DNA from: Heliopora coerulea
Lineage: Eukaryota; Cnidaria; Anthozoa; Scleralcyonacea; Helioporidae
Direction of reading: 5' to 3'
Length of the DNA: 64,000 bases
Assembly (NCBI GenBank): GCA_030142905.1
Contig: JASJOG010000517.1
Coordinates: 1 to 64,000 of the forward strand
The notes beneath the pieces were generated by a model that searched no databases, had not been told where the DNA came from, and was given only the letters and a program-made list of their open reading frames with translations. Of the stretch, positions 48,101-58,497 are shown piece after piece. Each line of letters opens with the position of its first letter. Within the stretch, counting starts at the first letter, position 1. The position numbers were made by a program, and so were the translations under genes.

Positions 48101-51100
48101 TCGGCTTGATAACTTGTGACATAATCGATTCGAAAGCGAAGAGATGTTCTGTGGTCGAGTGACATCTTACATAACTTATTTTATTTATGAAGATTGGGTT
48201 GAACCTTTGTTTGCAGAACAATAAATCATTATAAGGTGATCAGGAGCGCTGTGAACCAGTCCTGCAAAGTCTGTCAAAAGCCCTATCCACACGTATCCGT
48301 TTTCGTTCGAAAACGCAATTTTTTTCTCTGTTTTCAAAAATATTTCTGTGCACACAAGTTTGTTTGTATGCTCAGAGGTTGGCAGTCGCTTCTTTTGTTT
48401 TATTCTTCACAGTCCATAGTCATTTCTGGTGCATAGGCAAACGAGTTTTCAACAAAGTATTTGTCGTCTTTATACACGACACTTTATATATCTTTGTCAC
48501 AGAAAATTTGCTAATGTGGACTAGGCTTTATTCTAGAAAGTCTTTTTAAGCCTTTTTCCAGCTCTTAAGAGATTCAAAACACGCAACGCTTTCCTAAGGT
48601 TGTGTTTTACATTGACCAATAAATTTGGCTGGCGGTAGCTACAGAAAACTACTCAGCGACCGCCATGTCGAGAAAGAATTCATTATACTTAAACTCGGAG
48701 CGATCGCATAAGAAGAGGCTGAGTTTCTCAGCCTGTCAATTATGATTAAGGAAAGGTCGCATGTTATTGGTCAATTGAGTTCAGACTAATTTCCTGTGAA
48801 CGGATATCACGTTCAATTGAGGAGAATATAGGAGGTGAATTTGTTTGCGACGACGTTGCTGCCTGGATAATATTTTGCGCCTGTTGGCCATTTGAACTGT
48901 TTTGACTGAGCCAACAATCCAAGAGCAATTCCATCACTTCAATATTTCCCGCCGGTTTTCCGTTGGAGAGTAACTGATTCCTCACGGTGTTAATCTTTTT
49001 ACGTACTTCTACCAAGCGCCCTTCCTCATCGCGTTTGACTTCCATTTTGAAGCCGTAGTAGGCCTTGCTCTCTTTAATTGCACTTTTATTCTTCTGGTAG
49101 TAGGCTTTATTGCGATCATACTTGCTAAGCCCCGCAGAACGCGGAGTTGGGCTTTGCGCAGAGGTAGACGTCCGAGCTGTTGGATGAGAGCGACCGAGCA
49201 TATTTGCCACAAATGAATTTGAAAGTGGCGCCAGGTTTTGTTTATGTTTATAATATTACAAGCTTCAAGTATTCGCCAAAATGAATACAGATGACTATGA
49301 CACATCGCGGACGTAATAAAATGTGAATCGTGCCCAAACACTGCGCGGGTAGGATGACTATAAGTGAATGAAGATGCGCAGGACGTCTCGAATGATTATA
49401 ATACGACGTATAACAACCAGAAAAATCAGTAAATGTGGCATGTTCAGCCATTTATTGTTTTATATATTGTTTAGCTGTATTTTAAAAACACATTTTAAAA
49501 GTATTTCCGTAAGCTTTAGGCTCTAGGACACGCTTGTGTAGCTCTACGCTGTCCAGTTCAGTCACGCTTCAAAGTGTCCGCCATTTTGAAACATGCAACC
49601 GCCATACAAAGCCAGAAATGTGGGAGGAGCTTACCCTTTTATAGCGTCGCTCCGTGTTTCAATCACGGGCACTCTGTAATGTCCTGAATCTCGTTATCAG
49701 AATTTATTGGCAAAGCTAAAAAGTCGTCTTTAATAGAGCTTCTACAACCCTTTCATAGTATATGGGCCTTGCATTGACGAGTAAAATCGTCTGGCATTAG
49801 CCAGAAACAAAACTATGAAATTACTGAGCAAAATGTTTTCCGTTACGGAAATCCCCGTTGAAAGTATTTACCTTCGCCTCAGATACAAGACACTCTGTCA
49901 CAACCACACACAGAGGAATACAGGAGCTTTGGCATCTGGGGGTTGAAGCCGTCCACATTTTCGCACAAGTTATTTACAAAAATATAAAGCAAAAAACAAA
50001 GATTAAAAAATCCTTAGATTTTTGATATTTTGTGTAGCATAAATTTGTTCTCAGATGCGTTATATTTCTGGTTTTCAGATGCGAAACACAAAGAAAGTGT
50101 CGGTATGGCCCGTGGGTATGGCTGGAGGGCTGAAGTGGGAAGGACCAGTTTGTGAAAACGGTAAAGTCATTAAATTCCACGTGACCTGGGCCACGAAAAG
50201 ACGGTTTCCGATCGACATGGCTGGATTTGCTATCAATTTAAAATTACTGTTTGATAATCCGTCGGCAGAAATTGACATTCACGCTCGGATTGGTCATCTA
50301 GAAACATGCTTTCTGCAGCTCTTGGTCAAACGTGATGAACTGGAACCATTGGCCCACGACTGTAAGAAGGTTTGAGGATGAAACTTTGTTTTCGATTTAA
50401 AAAAATCACGAAACTTATAGCGCAGGATCAGAACATAACTATGTCAATTGACTCCATGTGTTTGACTCATTGAACTCTAACAAGACTGGAACGGTATCTT
50501 GTTGTAGCAGGCCTCACGACTGAATGAAGCCGACATGGGGGCAGTCATGTAGGTCAAAAACACGCGTAGGGAAATATTGTATTGAACCTTTACTTTTCAT
50601 TGACAGTTAATTCTGACAAATATTCAGTCATACCAACATTGTCTTCTACTTACGAAAGGTAAGGAAGAAAACTGTCAAAAAAATCCAAAATTTAGTTTAA
50701 GTTTTTCGCAATAGGTTACGTGTTTTATCGCGTAGGGGACTAGAATGACCTGCAAATTGACCTACATGTCAGCCTCTACGCTGGTTTCAAAATACAGTTT
50801 GCAGGTATCGTTCCAGCCTTTTTAGAGTTAAATGGTTTGACTACAGTTTTAATTCCCACGCAAAAGGTATGATTGTCGCATGCGGTTCTTCGCCTTGGTG
50901 CATGCGTTATCCCTCAAGAGCACAAATCCTATTTACGATTCGCTTCTCTATTGTTGCAATACTTGCCATACATCTCGAAGACTGAATATTTCATGAATTG
51001 ACTTACACTGCTAAAGTCAATTAGAAAAGTTGACTAGAACGGGATTTGAACTCACATCTTCGAGTTACCGGACCACTGCTCTACCAATTGAGCTATCGAG

Positions 51101-51785
51101 TCAACTGGGAACAGTATCCTCGTTTTATCCAATTTAAGTACACGAGAGATTCGCGACAACGCAACATTCGATATCCGTGAGGATGTGCAGTGTTTCGACT
51201 CTATTTCAGAATCATCCTCAGGGAAACATGAAAAGAATATTTCGTGAATTGACCTATCCTCAGGGTAACATGAACAGAATATTTTCATGAGTTGACATGA
51301 AAATACTCTGTTCATGTTGTCCTGAGGATGATTCTGAAATAAATCTTGAAGACTCCAGTGCATAAGTTCCATCATCAGGATGACTGATTGTCCGTTGCTA
51401 TCATAGTTCGTATATCGGTCCAACACAGTTTCACCTCCGAAGAGATGAGTAGCATTAATTGACGAAATGCGCTCAAATAGATGAACATCATCTATCTAGA
51501 GAAAAATCAGAAGAGGATTAGGGTTAGGATAAGGGTTAAATATCCCCTAGTTACAGTAAACGTACGTCTCACCTCCTTTAAAAAATATTTTAAAAATATG
51601 GTTTATCATTTGTCACTCAAAAACGACAAAACCAGTAAATGTTCGGTGCAAGTTGTCATCACGCCATTATCGAATTTGTCTTTCAGATTCTTGTGTGGCA
51701 CACACGGACGAGTGAACCAAATATGAAGGGAGAAAAGCTTTTACAGTCGGTTGGAAATCAGTCAGATCCATCGCTGGAGGTATAA
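45127..51785 (+). CDS. GT43 glucuronosyltransferase, chimeric gene C
   Basis: Exons 45127-45214, 47094-47689, 50079-50369 and 51687-51785 join in phase to 357 residues. The anchor is YVPVVFTVLALVFWLMFT. The stem differs from A and B and includes MRVLLFFSLGTRQ, which reads like a pyrimidine-rich intronic insertion kept in frame. Catalytic landmarks are present: TPTYKR, PRGVEQRN, DDDN (216-218), [20 protein letters not shown] (catalytic-type Glu303) and WHTRT. The human Arg277 position is Ile299, as in gene A. Exons 3-4 and flanking introns are close to gene A, but exons 1-2 are clearly diverged; the join is in intron 2 near 48368. An in-frame ATG at 45040 would add 29 residues. The frame is intact, so the chimera could be active. 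Confidence 0.85.
45494..46045. mobile_element. MITE, second copy of 4594 type, with nested insert
   Basis: Begins AGGGACCTTAATAAGATCTA and ends CTTAAGGTTC, with interior blocks matching 4594-4929. A ~120-bp element with TTAACCCTTTAA/TTGACCCTTTAA ends is nested at about 45879-46001. In gene C intron 1. The open frame on the minus strand (45738-45983) spans this junction and is not a gene. Confidence 0.65.
46604..46876 (-). repeat. Second tRNA-derived SINE family, copy 2
   Basis: On the minus strand the head reads GGGGACGCTGGTGGCACAGT, with A box TGGCACAGTGGTAA and B box GGATTCGATTCCGG, followed by a body with AGTTTGACTCTACCAAGC. In gene C intron 1. Confidence 0.75.
47812..48103 (-). repeat. 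Second tRNA-derived SINE family, copy 3
   Basis: Same body and head as 46604-46876 (TACCCGGAGAAAACCTGCGA, GAGCCGGAATCCAACCC, CCACTGTGCAACCAGC), beginning about 120 bp after exon 2 of gene C. Absent from gene A intron 2. Confidence 0.75.
48693..49660. mobile_element. ~970-bp insertion with inverted ends
   Basis: Present only in duplication copy 2 (copy 1 is uninterrupted at 24536-24542). Left end ACTCGGAGCGATCGCATAAG and reverse-complemented right end ACACGGAGCGACGCTATAAA are imperfect inverted repeats. No clean target duplication. Carries one ORF (next entry) but no recognisable transposase. Confidence 0.7.
48764..49201 (-). CDS. Unknown ORF inside TIR element
   Basis: 145 codons from an ATG at 49201. 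The protein is hydrophilic: a Ser/Thr/Pro-rich start, a basic Lys/Tyr segment (KYDRNKAYYQKNKSAIKESK), a charged helical stretch (VKRDEEGRLVEVRKKIN), then ELLLDCWLSQ and a Gln/Asn/Ser-rich tail. I recognise no family. The basic helical part could bind nucleic acid, as accessory proteins of some DNA transposons do, but that is speculation. It may equally be a captured exon. Confidence 0.4.
   Translation of the reverse strand: MLGRSHPTARTSTSAQSPTPRSAGLSKYDRNKAYYQKNKSAIKESKAYYGFKMEVKRDEEGRLVEVRKKINTVRNQLLSNGKPAGNIEVMELLLDCWLSQNSSNGQQAQNIIQAATSSQTNSPPIFSSIERDIRSQEISLNSIDQ
50468..50834. mobile_element. hAT-type MITE, copy 4 (duplicate of copy 3)
   Basis: Same ends and the same 8-bp flanks GTTTGACT (50460-50467, 50835-50842) as 25343-25710. 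Confidence 0.88.
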
Positions 51786-53506
51786 GCTGAGTGGACACTG
51801 CATAATGCAATTAAGAGTTTCAAACATCGGAGATGATTCGGACGTGGTTCTTCACGCACCAGAACCCAGTGGACTTTATTAAGAAGATAACGTTTGACAG
51901 ATCATTGCACCTCCATAGCCGAAATAACTCTCAGCGACAACATCACTAAGTCTGATGGTGTAAATCTGATCTTCCACTAACACATTTTTTAACTGCAGAT
52001 GGCGCTTGTTCATATATTCGACTACAAAGAGTTTACCATTCATATTTTAATGGAATTTTGGTAGCTAGTGTGTCACAGCTATCTCCAATTGCAACGCAGG
52101 CTGGTTTGTTTTTTAATTTTTGCAGTCAATCAGTTACCTCTTCGAATCGTAATCCCAGACCAAAGAGCAATAATTGAGTTTGGGTTTTTGTTTCAGAGCC
52201 TGGGTGCTTCTGGCATGTATTGACTTTGTATGTGCCTTTGAAATCGTCTTTTGAATGTATCTGGGTGCTCCATGAACTGACCCAGCCGAAAGGGATGACG
52301 ACTTGTACATTTAACCGTAATCCTTCGCTTGTGAAGTAAACGTATCGATAATTAAAGTAGAGAAAGACAGGGCTTCAAAACGGTTAAATTTGGTGGAAAG
52401 ATGGCTCTCACTAAATTTTATCTTCTCTGGCGGAGGCTAAACCTCTGAATTTCTTTCTCAAACCCTTTCCCTGAACTTATATACTCCCCAAATGTATTTC
52501 TTACCAGTGGTGGCACCAGGAATTCCCCGACGCAGGGGCTGACGTACCCGACAGGGGGGCAAAGCCAGAGGGACTGGTACCACCCCGTATTCATAATATC
52601 CTTATTTGAAGGTCAGAACATCATGTTATTTTGCGCAAGAATAATCGAAACTACTGAGTAGAAACAGTTTATTTTTTGATTTTGCATGAACAGAAGAGTC
52701 TATCTTTCTTGGCTAAATCGCAAACAAGTACTCATTGTTTGTACAAAATGTAAATACGTTATCATCGGTGAAAATTTCGCGACGAATTGTTAATTTTTCC
52801 CCTATAGGGGGGACAAAGTTTCCCGACAGGGAGTCTGTAGCCTCTCTGGAACCACCCCTGTTTCTCGCCGAAGACAGCTGTTTCAGGAGAACGGTTTTAC
52901 GACCATTGGGGGGAGGCGTGATCACCTCCCATGCCTTCCCCTTGACTACGCCAATGAATCCACCATGTGGCGTATTCAGCCAAAAACAGATAAAACTGAT
53001 ATGAACAAAAGGAAATGAAAAACCAGAAGTTACTAGATACTTAAAACTGTTTTTAGTGCGATGTCTTCCATTGGTAGACCCAGCTCAGTTTCGTGGCATC
53101 AGTTATCAAATCCAGCTATTTCCCTGGGGGAAATTAAATTTAGCAAACCCTAATTTTTGAAAACTTTCTGGGTGAGCATGCCCACGGACTATCCCCAGGA
53201 GTTCACGCCACGTCTACTGGGTCTAAAGGAAGATTACGATCAGCGTTAGGATTAGGGTTGGGGATAAGGCTACAGCTACCGCTAATCCTTACCTCAACCC
53301 TGATAAACCTGTTCCTAATCCAAATCTTCCTTCTCAGGTGTACCTTCTCGCCACGAACTTCAGTTTCGAGTGTCGAATTTTCATGGTCAATGGGAACTCG
53401 TTTTTTGGGACTCTTAATCAAGTGAAAACAAGTGGAGCCCGCACTCCCTGGTCGTGACCAGTGGTCTCCATGATCATTCGGGAGGAGAGCGGAGCAAAGA
53501 ACTAGG
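51786..53506. other. Spacer downstream of gene C
   Basis: Duplicate of 27224-28660. Includes an extra stretch of ~340 bp at about 52760-53105, absent in copy 1, bounded by TTATCA on both sides. Its short frames show no known domain. The hairpin of 28365 is present at 53225-53345 with a shortened left arm. Confidence 0.5.
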
Positions 53507-53520
53507 AAGACATTCATTGA

Positions 53521-53860
53521 GGTAGATGAACGATCTTCAAGCTCGATACTGAGAAAATAATTTCTGAGCCCCAGACGGGGATCGAACCCGCAACCTTCTG
53601 ATGACCGGTTAGACGCAGTAACCATTGAGCTACCGAGACTCAGATGGTGAGCTAAGGTGCAAATTCGATATATATCTGCGATATACATAGATCACCATCT
53701 GAGTCTCGGTAGCTCAATGGTTAGAGCGTCTAACCGGTCATCAGAAGGTTACGGGTTCGATCCCCGTCTGGGGCTCAGAAATCATTTTCTCAGTATCGAG
53801 CTTGAAGATCGTTCATCTACCTCAATATATCCAAGCTCTCATGTTTCTCAAACATCAAAC
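53521..53860. mobile_element. tRNA-derived SINE insertion, inverted pair
   Basis: 340 bp flanked by a perfect 14-bp duplication AAGACATTCATTGA (53507-53520 and 53861-53874); the site is unoccupied in copy 1 near 28660. It holds one minus-strand unit followed by one plus-strand unit (GGTAGCTCAATGGTTAGAGC and GGTTCGATCCCCG), i.e. head-to-head. Same family as 26051-26598. Confidence 0.85.
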
Positions 53861-54089
53861 AAGACATTCATTGATGGATGAACCAGATGGACCTGTGGAC
53901 AGATGAGCGAAGTAATATTACTAACTTACCTCACTGTCTAATATCTTCTGGCATCATATCAGTTAACTCATGTAATAGAATAATGATGACTGTTTTATGT
54001 TTTTTGTAGTCACCAGTTCTTGTATTTTATTGTAATATTTGATATGCTTGTTTACCTATGACTGTAACGTAACACTTCACTGGTCTATA

Positions 54090-54315
54090 AAACAAAATAC
54101 AATCTGAAAACAAACATCTCGTAAAATCCAAGATTCAGATCAAAAAACAAGATGACTATGTTTGCTGGTGATATTTCATATTTATTTCAAAGACATTGTT
54201 AGACCCTTTGAAATAAAGATGAAATATCACCAGTAAACATAGTCTTTGTATTTTTTAATCCAAGTCTTGGATTTTACAGGATGTTTATTTTCAGAATGTG
54301 TTTTGTTTTATATTT
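54090..54315. repeat. Long hairpin, duplicate of 29452
   Basis: Same arms and loop as 29452-29678 with scattered substitutions. Confidence 0.8.
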
Positions 54316-57207
54316 CTTTAAATTATCGGCTGGTCATAGTTACTGGTTTATGTAATGAGAGATGGCAAGAGAGTTATACTGCACATCCACATGTCACTTT
54401 AAAGACAGTGCTATTCAGGGCCTGTCCCACCATTTCAGGTGCCTAAGCCAGATTATTAGTCAGAACCAATATCTTTTAGGCAAACTTCATCCCTACGAAC
54501 CCATGATTTTCACTAGATATTATAATCTATGTTTATGATAATCTATTTGTTGAAAGTTTGTTTGAGAAAAATAAAATTATTTTTACAGTCTGTACAAGCT
54601 ACCATGTTGATATTCAAGCAAGGTAAGTTTATCCAGGAACATACAAAGACTATAAAAAATAGACTAGAACAGCAAAATGAACTTTTAACTGAAATTGAAA
54701 AGCTCAAGCAAATTGTTCAAGGTCGAATTGAGAAAGCGAGTAAGAATGAAGGTGTTTTAACGAATCGTAATGAGCAATATTTTAATGATAAATTACCATT
54801 TATTTATGGGATAACTCCAACCTACCAACGCTTCACGCAAAAAGCGGACCTCACAAGGCTTTGCCAAACATTTTTACATGTCAAAAATTTTCACTGGATA
54901 ATTATGGAAGATTCAGAATCAAAAACGGATTTGGTGGAGAGATTTTTAACCCAATGCGGTGTGAAGTACACCCATTTGGCAGTGAATACGCCGCCATCGT
55001 TAGTGCGAGGTAAGAATGAACCACGGTGGCTAAAAGCCCGAGGAGTAGAGCAAAGGAATGCTGGTTTAAAATGGCTTAGGAGTAACATTGATGTCAAGGA
55101 AACAAGAGGAGTGGTAAATTTTATGGACGATGACAACACTTACGATCTGGAAATATTTGAACAAGTGAGTAATATAAATCAAGGAGAACTTGTTGCACAT
55201 AATTTCAGTTTCAACCTCAGAACTGAGCTTCCTCTGACTCTCTTAACCATGTATTTTAGGTTGTTCTCGTTGATATTGGGGTCGTGTGTTTTTTCATATG
55301 ACGTTTTCGAAAGCGAACAGTGATGGTGTACTCGAGTGACGTCTTACGTGATATATTTCATTTATGAAAACTAGGTTGAATCTTCATCCACAGAACAATA
55401 AAGCATTACAAGGAGGTCAAAAGTGTTGAGAACTAGTCTTCGCACGTCTTCCAAAGTCTTTAGAAGAGTGCAGGAAAAAATGCCGTGATGAACCAAGAAT
55501 GCCGCGATTGATGCCTTCGCTAGCATTTAACAACTTTCATAGAAGAAATTTCTTTCCCTCACAGTAGAAGAAATTTTTAACGATGTCAACCCTTGGCTTA
55601 TTTTTTCCTTCTATTCTTTGTTCTCTTTTATGTTGTGCTCAGTTTTTTTCATGTATTTTATCGTTGTAATTTCTTGTTGTAGCACAGTCGTATACAGGGA
55701 AGGGTAAGCTTTTCGGTGTTGAATATGAACTTCCAGAGATAAAATACGTAGTACTTATTGACCGAGACAAGCACAGCGTATCGAGCTTTGTGCAAAAACG
55801 GAGATCTGATATTTCACTTGTATAGACCAAACAAGCGTGGTCAACAAGTAATTCATTATATGGCTTGAATGAAATATAATTGACAAGTACTAAGGTAGAG
55901 AACTTCAAATAAAGACTTGTAATTCTGTCTTTATTTCATATAGTACCTTCTTCTTCACCAACTTCACTTTACATAGTTTCTTTTCCTTTTCTGATTGTTC
56001 TTAATACATCTTTGACACAAACAAGGCTTTTTTAAATTTCCCCCCTCCTGAGTGGGCAATGGCAGAAATATCCGACTGCTTATGAACCAATCAAATTGTA
56101 GGAGTTTCGTATCCGAACCACTCGCTGCTACAACCATATAATAAATAATATCGCGTATTCCCAGGATGAAGACCCCACTGAAACAACCGCACGAGTTTAG
56201 TTATTCTTATTAACGTCTTCCCGGACTTACGTTTTTAAAATCTTGACGCGACCTCGTAGAAGAAAAATTTGCAATCGAAACAAAAAATGTTTAAAATTGT
56301 CGACACGTTAGCTGGAGATAGCTTGTCTTTGAATTCAGTATTAACATTTGCAAACGTTGATCTTTAATGCGCGACATGTTCGTTTTTTCAGATAAGAAGG
56401 ACAAAGAAAGTGTCGATATGGCCAGTGGGTATAGTTGGAGGATTGAAGTGGGAAGGACCAGTTTGTAAAAATGGAAAAGTTGTCGAATTCCACACGGCCT
56501 GGGATGCCAACAGACCTTTTCCAATCGACATGGCTGGATTTGCTGTCAATTTAAAATTGGTTATTGATAATCCATCCGCGGTAATTGACATTAATGCTCC
56601 GCGAGGCCATTTGGAATCATCTCTGCTGAAGCACTTGGTCAAACGTGATGAGCTGGAACCATTGGCCCACGGCTGTAAGAAGGTTCGTCAATATATACAG
56701 TATACACATATACACATATACATATTCATATACATTTACATACACGTACACATACACATATACACGTAAACATATACATATGCATATACTTTTGTAATTC
56801 ATTAAGAATTCATGAGGAAAATACAAAAGAAAATCATAACCGTATCGTGTTTTTATATGATAAAGATACATGTGACTTTATATGTGAAGAACAAGTTAAT
56901 TTTTTCAGCTTAGGAAACATAAATTTCCAAACTTTCTTCACGAATTAGCATATTGGGAAGTTCATTTTAGAAGACATCTAAAAAACTCGCAGTACGTGCT
57001 TTATTGGATCTAAAACGCTCGGCTATCACCTCGTCATTTAAATCCCAATAGAGCACTCCTGCTCAGTTTTTAAATATTACACTTATAAATACATGTACAT
57101 ATACATATGCATATGCATATACATATTCATATTCACATATATATACATATACGTATTCATATTCATATACAGATACATATTCATATACAGAAACATATAC
57201 ATATATA

Positions 57208-57756
57208 CAGTATAATCTCGTTAATTCAAACCTCCTCGGGCCAAGACAAAAGGTTTGAATTATCCATACATTTGAATTAGGAGAACATCATTAATATGCA
57301 AGAAGAATATCAATGAATAACATTACTGTAGTATGATAAAGCATATATATGTTGAAAACATGAAAACTAATACTGCATGAAGTTAATATTCAAACTTTTG
57401 TAAAAAATTGGTCCAGTGTACTTTCGCGATTCTTTATCCACGTGGACAACGTGCTGAGAGGCACCCCGAGATTCTTCGCTACAGTTGACTTCTTCTCTCC
57501 CTTGTCCACATCTTTCAGTGCCTTGAGCTTCTCTTCGAATGTCCTGGCATGGTATTTGGAGTCAACCTCCTTCTTGCTCATTTTCGACAACTTTTACAGC
57601 TGCTAACAGTCAAAATCACACTTCGAATTATACTGATTACGTCATAGGAAGTTCGAATTGCGTCATGCAAATTGTACGCGAAAAAAACGGTTCCTGCACA
57701 GAGCTTCGAATTACGCTAATATTCGAATTATCCTGATTCGAATTAACGGGATTATA

Positions 57757-57759
<3 letters not shown>
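57208..57759. mobile_element. pogo/Tigger-like element
   Basis: 552 bp with inverted ends CAGTATAATCTCGTTAATTC and (complement of right) CAGTATAATCCCGTTAATTC, flanked by TA on both sides. TA duplication and CAGTATAATC ends fit Tc1/mariner-pogo. Inserted into the microsatellite of gene D intron 3; absent in copy 1. Confidence 0.88.
57390..57581 (-). CDS. CENP-B-type HTH fragment of Tigger transposase
   Basis: 63 codons from an ATG at 57581. RTFEEKLKALKDVDKGEKKS then TVAKNLGVPLSTLSTWIKN is the N-terminal helix-turn-helix (psq/CENP-B-N) of pogo-family transposases, which binds the element ends. The DDE catalytic domain is absent, so the element could only move with a transposase supplied in trans. 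It could instead be a deletion derivative. Confidence 0.78.
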   Translation of the reverse strand: MSKKEVDSKYHARTFEEKLKALKDVDKGEKKSTVAKNLGVPLSTLSTWIKNRESTLDQFFTKV

Positions 57760-57790
<31 letters not shown>

Positions 57791-57811
57791 CTTTAATAAA
57801 GTTAGAAGTTA

Positions 57812-57844
<33 letters not shown>

Positions 57845-57847
57845 CAT

Positions 57848-57881
<34 letters not shown>

Positions 57882-57964
57882 TCATATACAGATACATATA
57901 CATCTACCTGTACCTATAAAGTTTATTAAGAATACATAAAGAAACTACAAAGGAAAATCATAAC

Positions 57965-58205
57965 CTTGTCGTGTCTTTATAAGTGATAAAGACACATGTG
58001 GCTTTAAAGACACATATGGCTTTTAAAGACACATGTGGCTTTATCACTTATAAAGACACATGTGGCTTTATCACTTATAAAGACACATGTGTCTTTATAA
58101 GTGATAAAGACACATGTGGCTTTAAATATTACTATTGAACACTGTGTCCACTTGCTTTTCAAGATGGAACTGATACTCGGAGTATGTTTTCTACTTTATT
58201 TTCTT
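57965..58205. repeat. Expanded AAAGACACATGTGGCTTTAT repeats
   Basis: At least six direct and inverted copies of GTGATAAAGACACATGTGGC (and the complement TTATCACTTATAAAG). Copy 1 has a single copy near 33665. They are followed by a ~75-bp block (58130-58203, CTCGGAGTATGTTTTCTACT) also absent from copy 1. Confidence 0.75.
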
Positions 58206-58497
58206 AAGTTATATTTTTTTGGCTTAGAAATCAAAAATGTCCAAACTTCTGTTGTGAATTAGCATATTAACACATTCGTTTTAAAAATGTTAAAAATGGC
58301 AAAGTATAGGTTGCCAGTGGCTTTACCATGTCTCCAGCCTTGCCAGCGGGTGATCAAGTTAGACTAGTTTCATTTGACAGCAATCTCTCTTCTTTCAGAT
58401 TCTTGTGTGGCACACACAGACAGCAGAACCAAACATGAAGCAAGAAAAACGTTTACAGTTGACTGGAAAACAATCTGACCCATCATTGGAGGTATGA

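Larger units (their letters stand above)
54529..58497 (+). pseudogene. GT43 gene D, truncated copy of gene B
   Basis: Retains most of exon 2 (about 54631-55164), exon 3 (56392-56682) and exon 4 (58399-58497) with intact splice sites, and ends SDPSLEV like B. The membrane-anchor exon was removed by a 563-bp deletion (junction TAC at 53919-53921). A second loss of ~920 bp removed the exon 2 acceptor and its first ~22 codons (junction 54612-54630). Upstream intron sequence is now open in frame from an ATG at 54529 ([20 protein letters not shown]), so a protein with a novel N-terminus is formally possible. Substitutions against B hit conserved places: VYFMDDD becomes VNFMDDD, TRCG becomes TQCG, and VKTP becomes VNTP. 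Best read as a young pseudogene. Confidence 0.8.

Noticed and set aside
57965..58130. CRISPR-like array of regularly repeated units
   Set aside because: Units are in both orientations, have no unique spacers, and the genome is eukaryotic.
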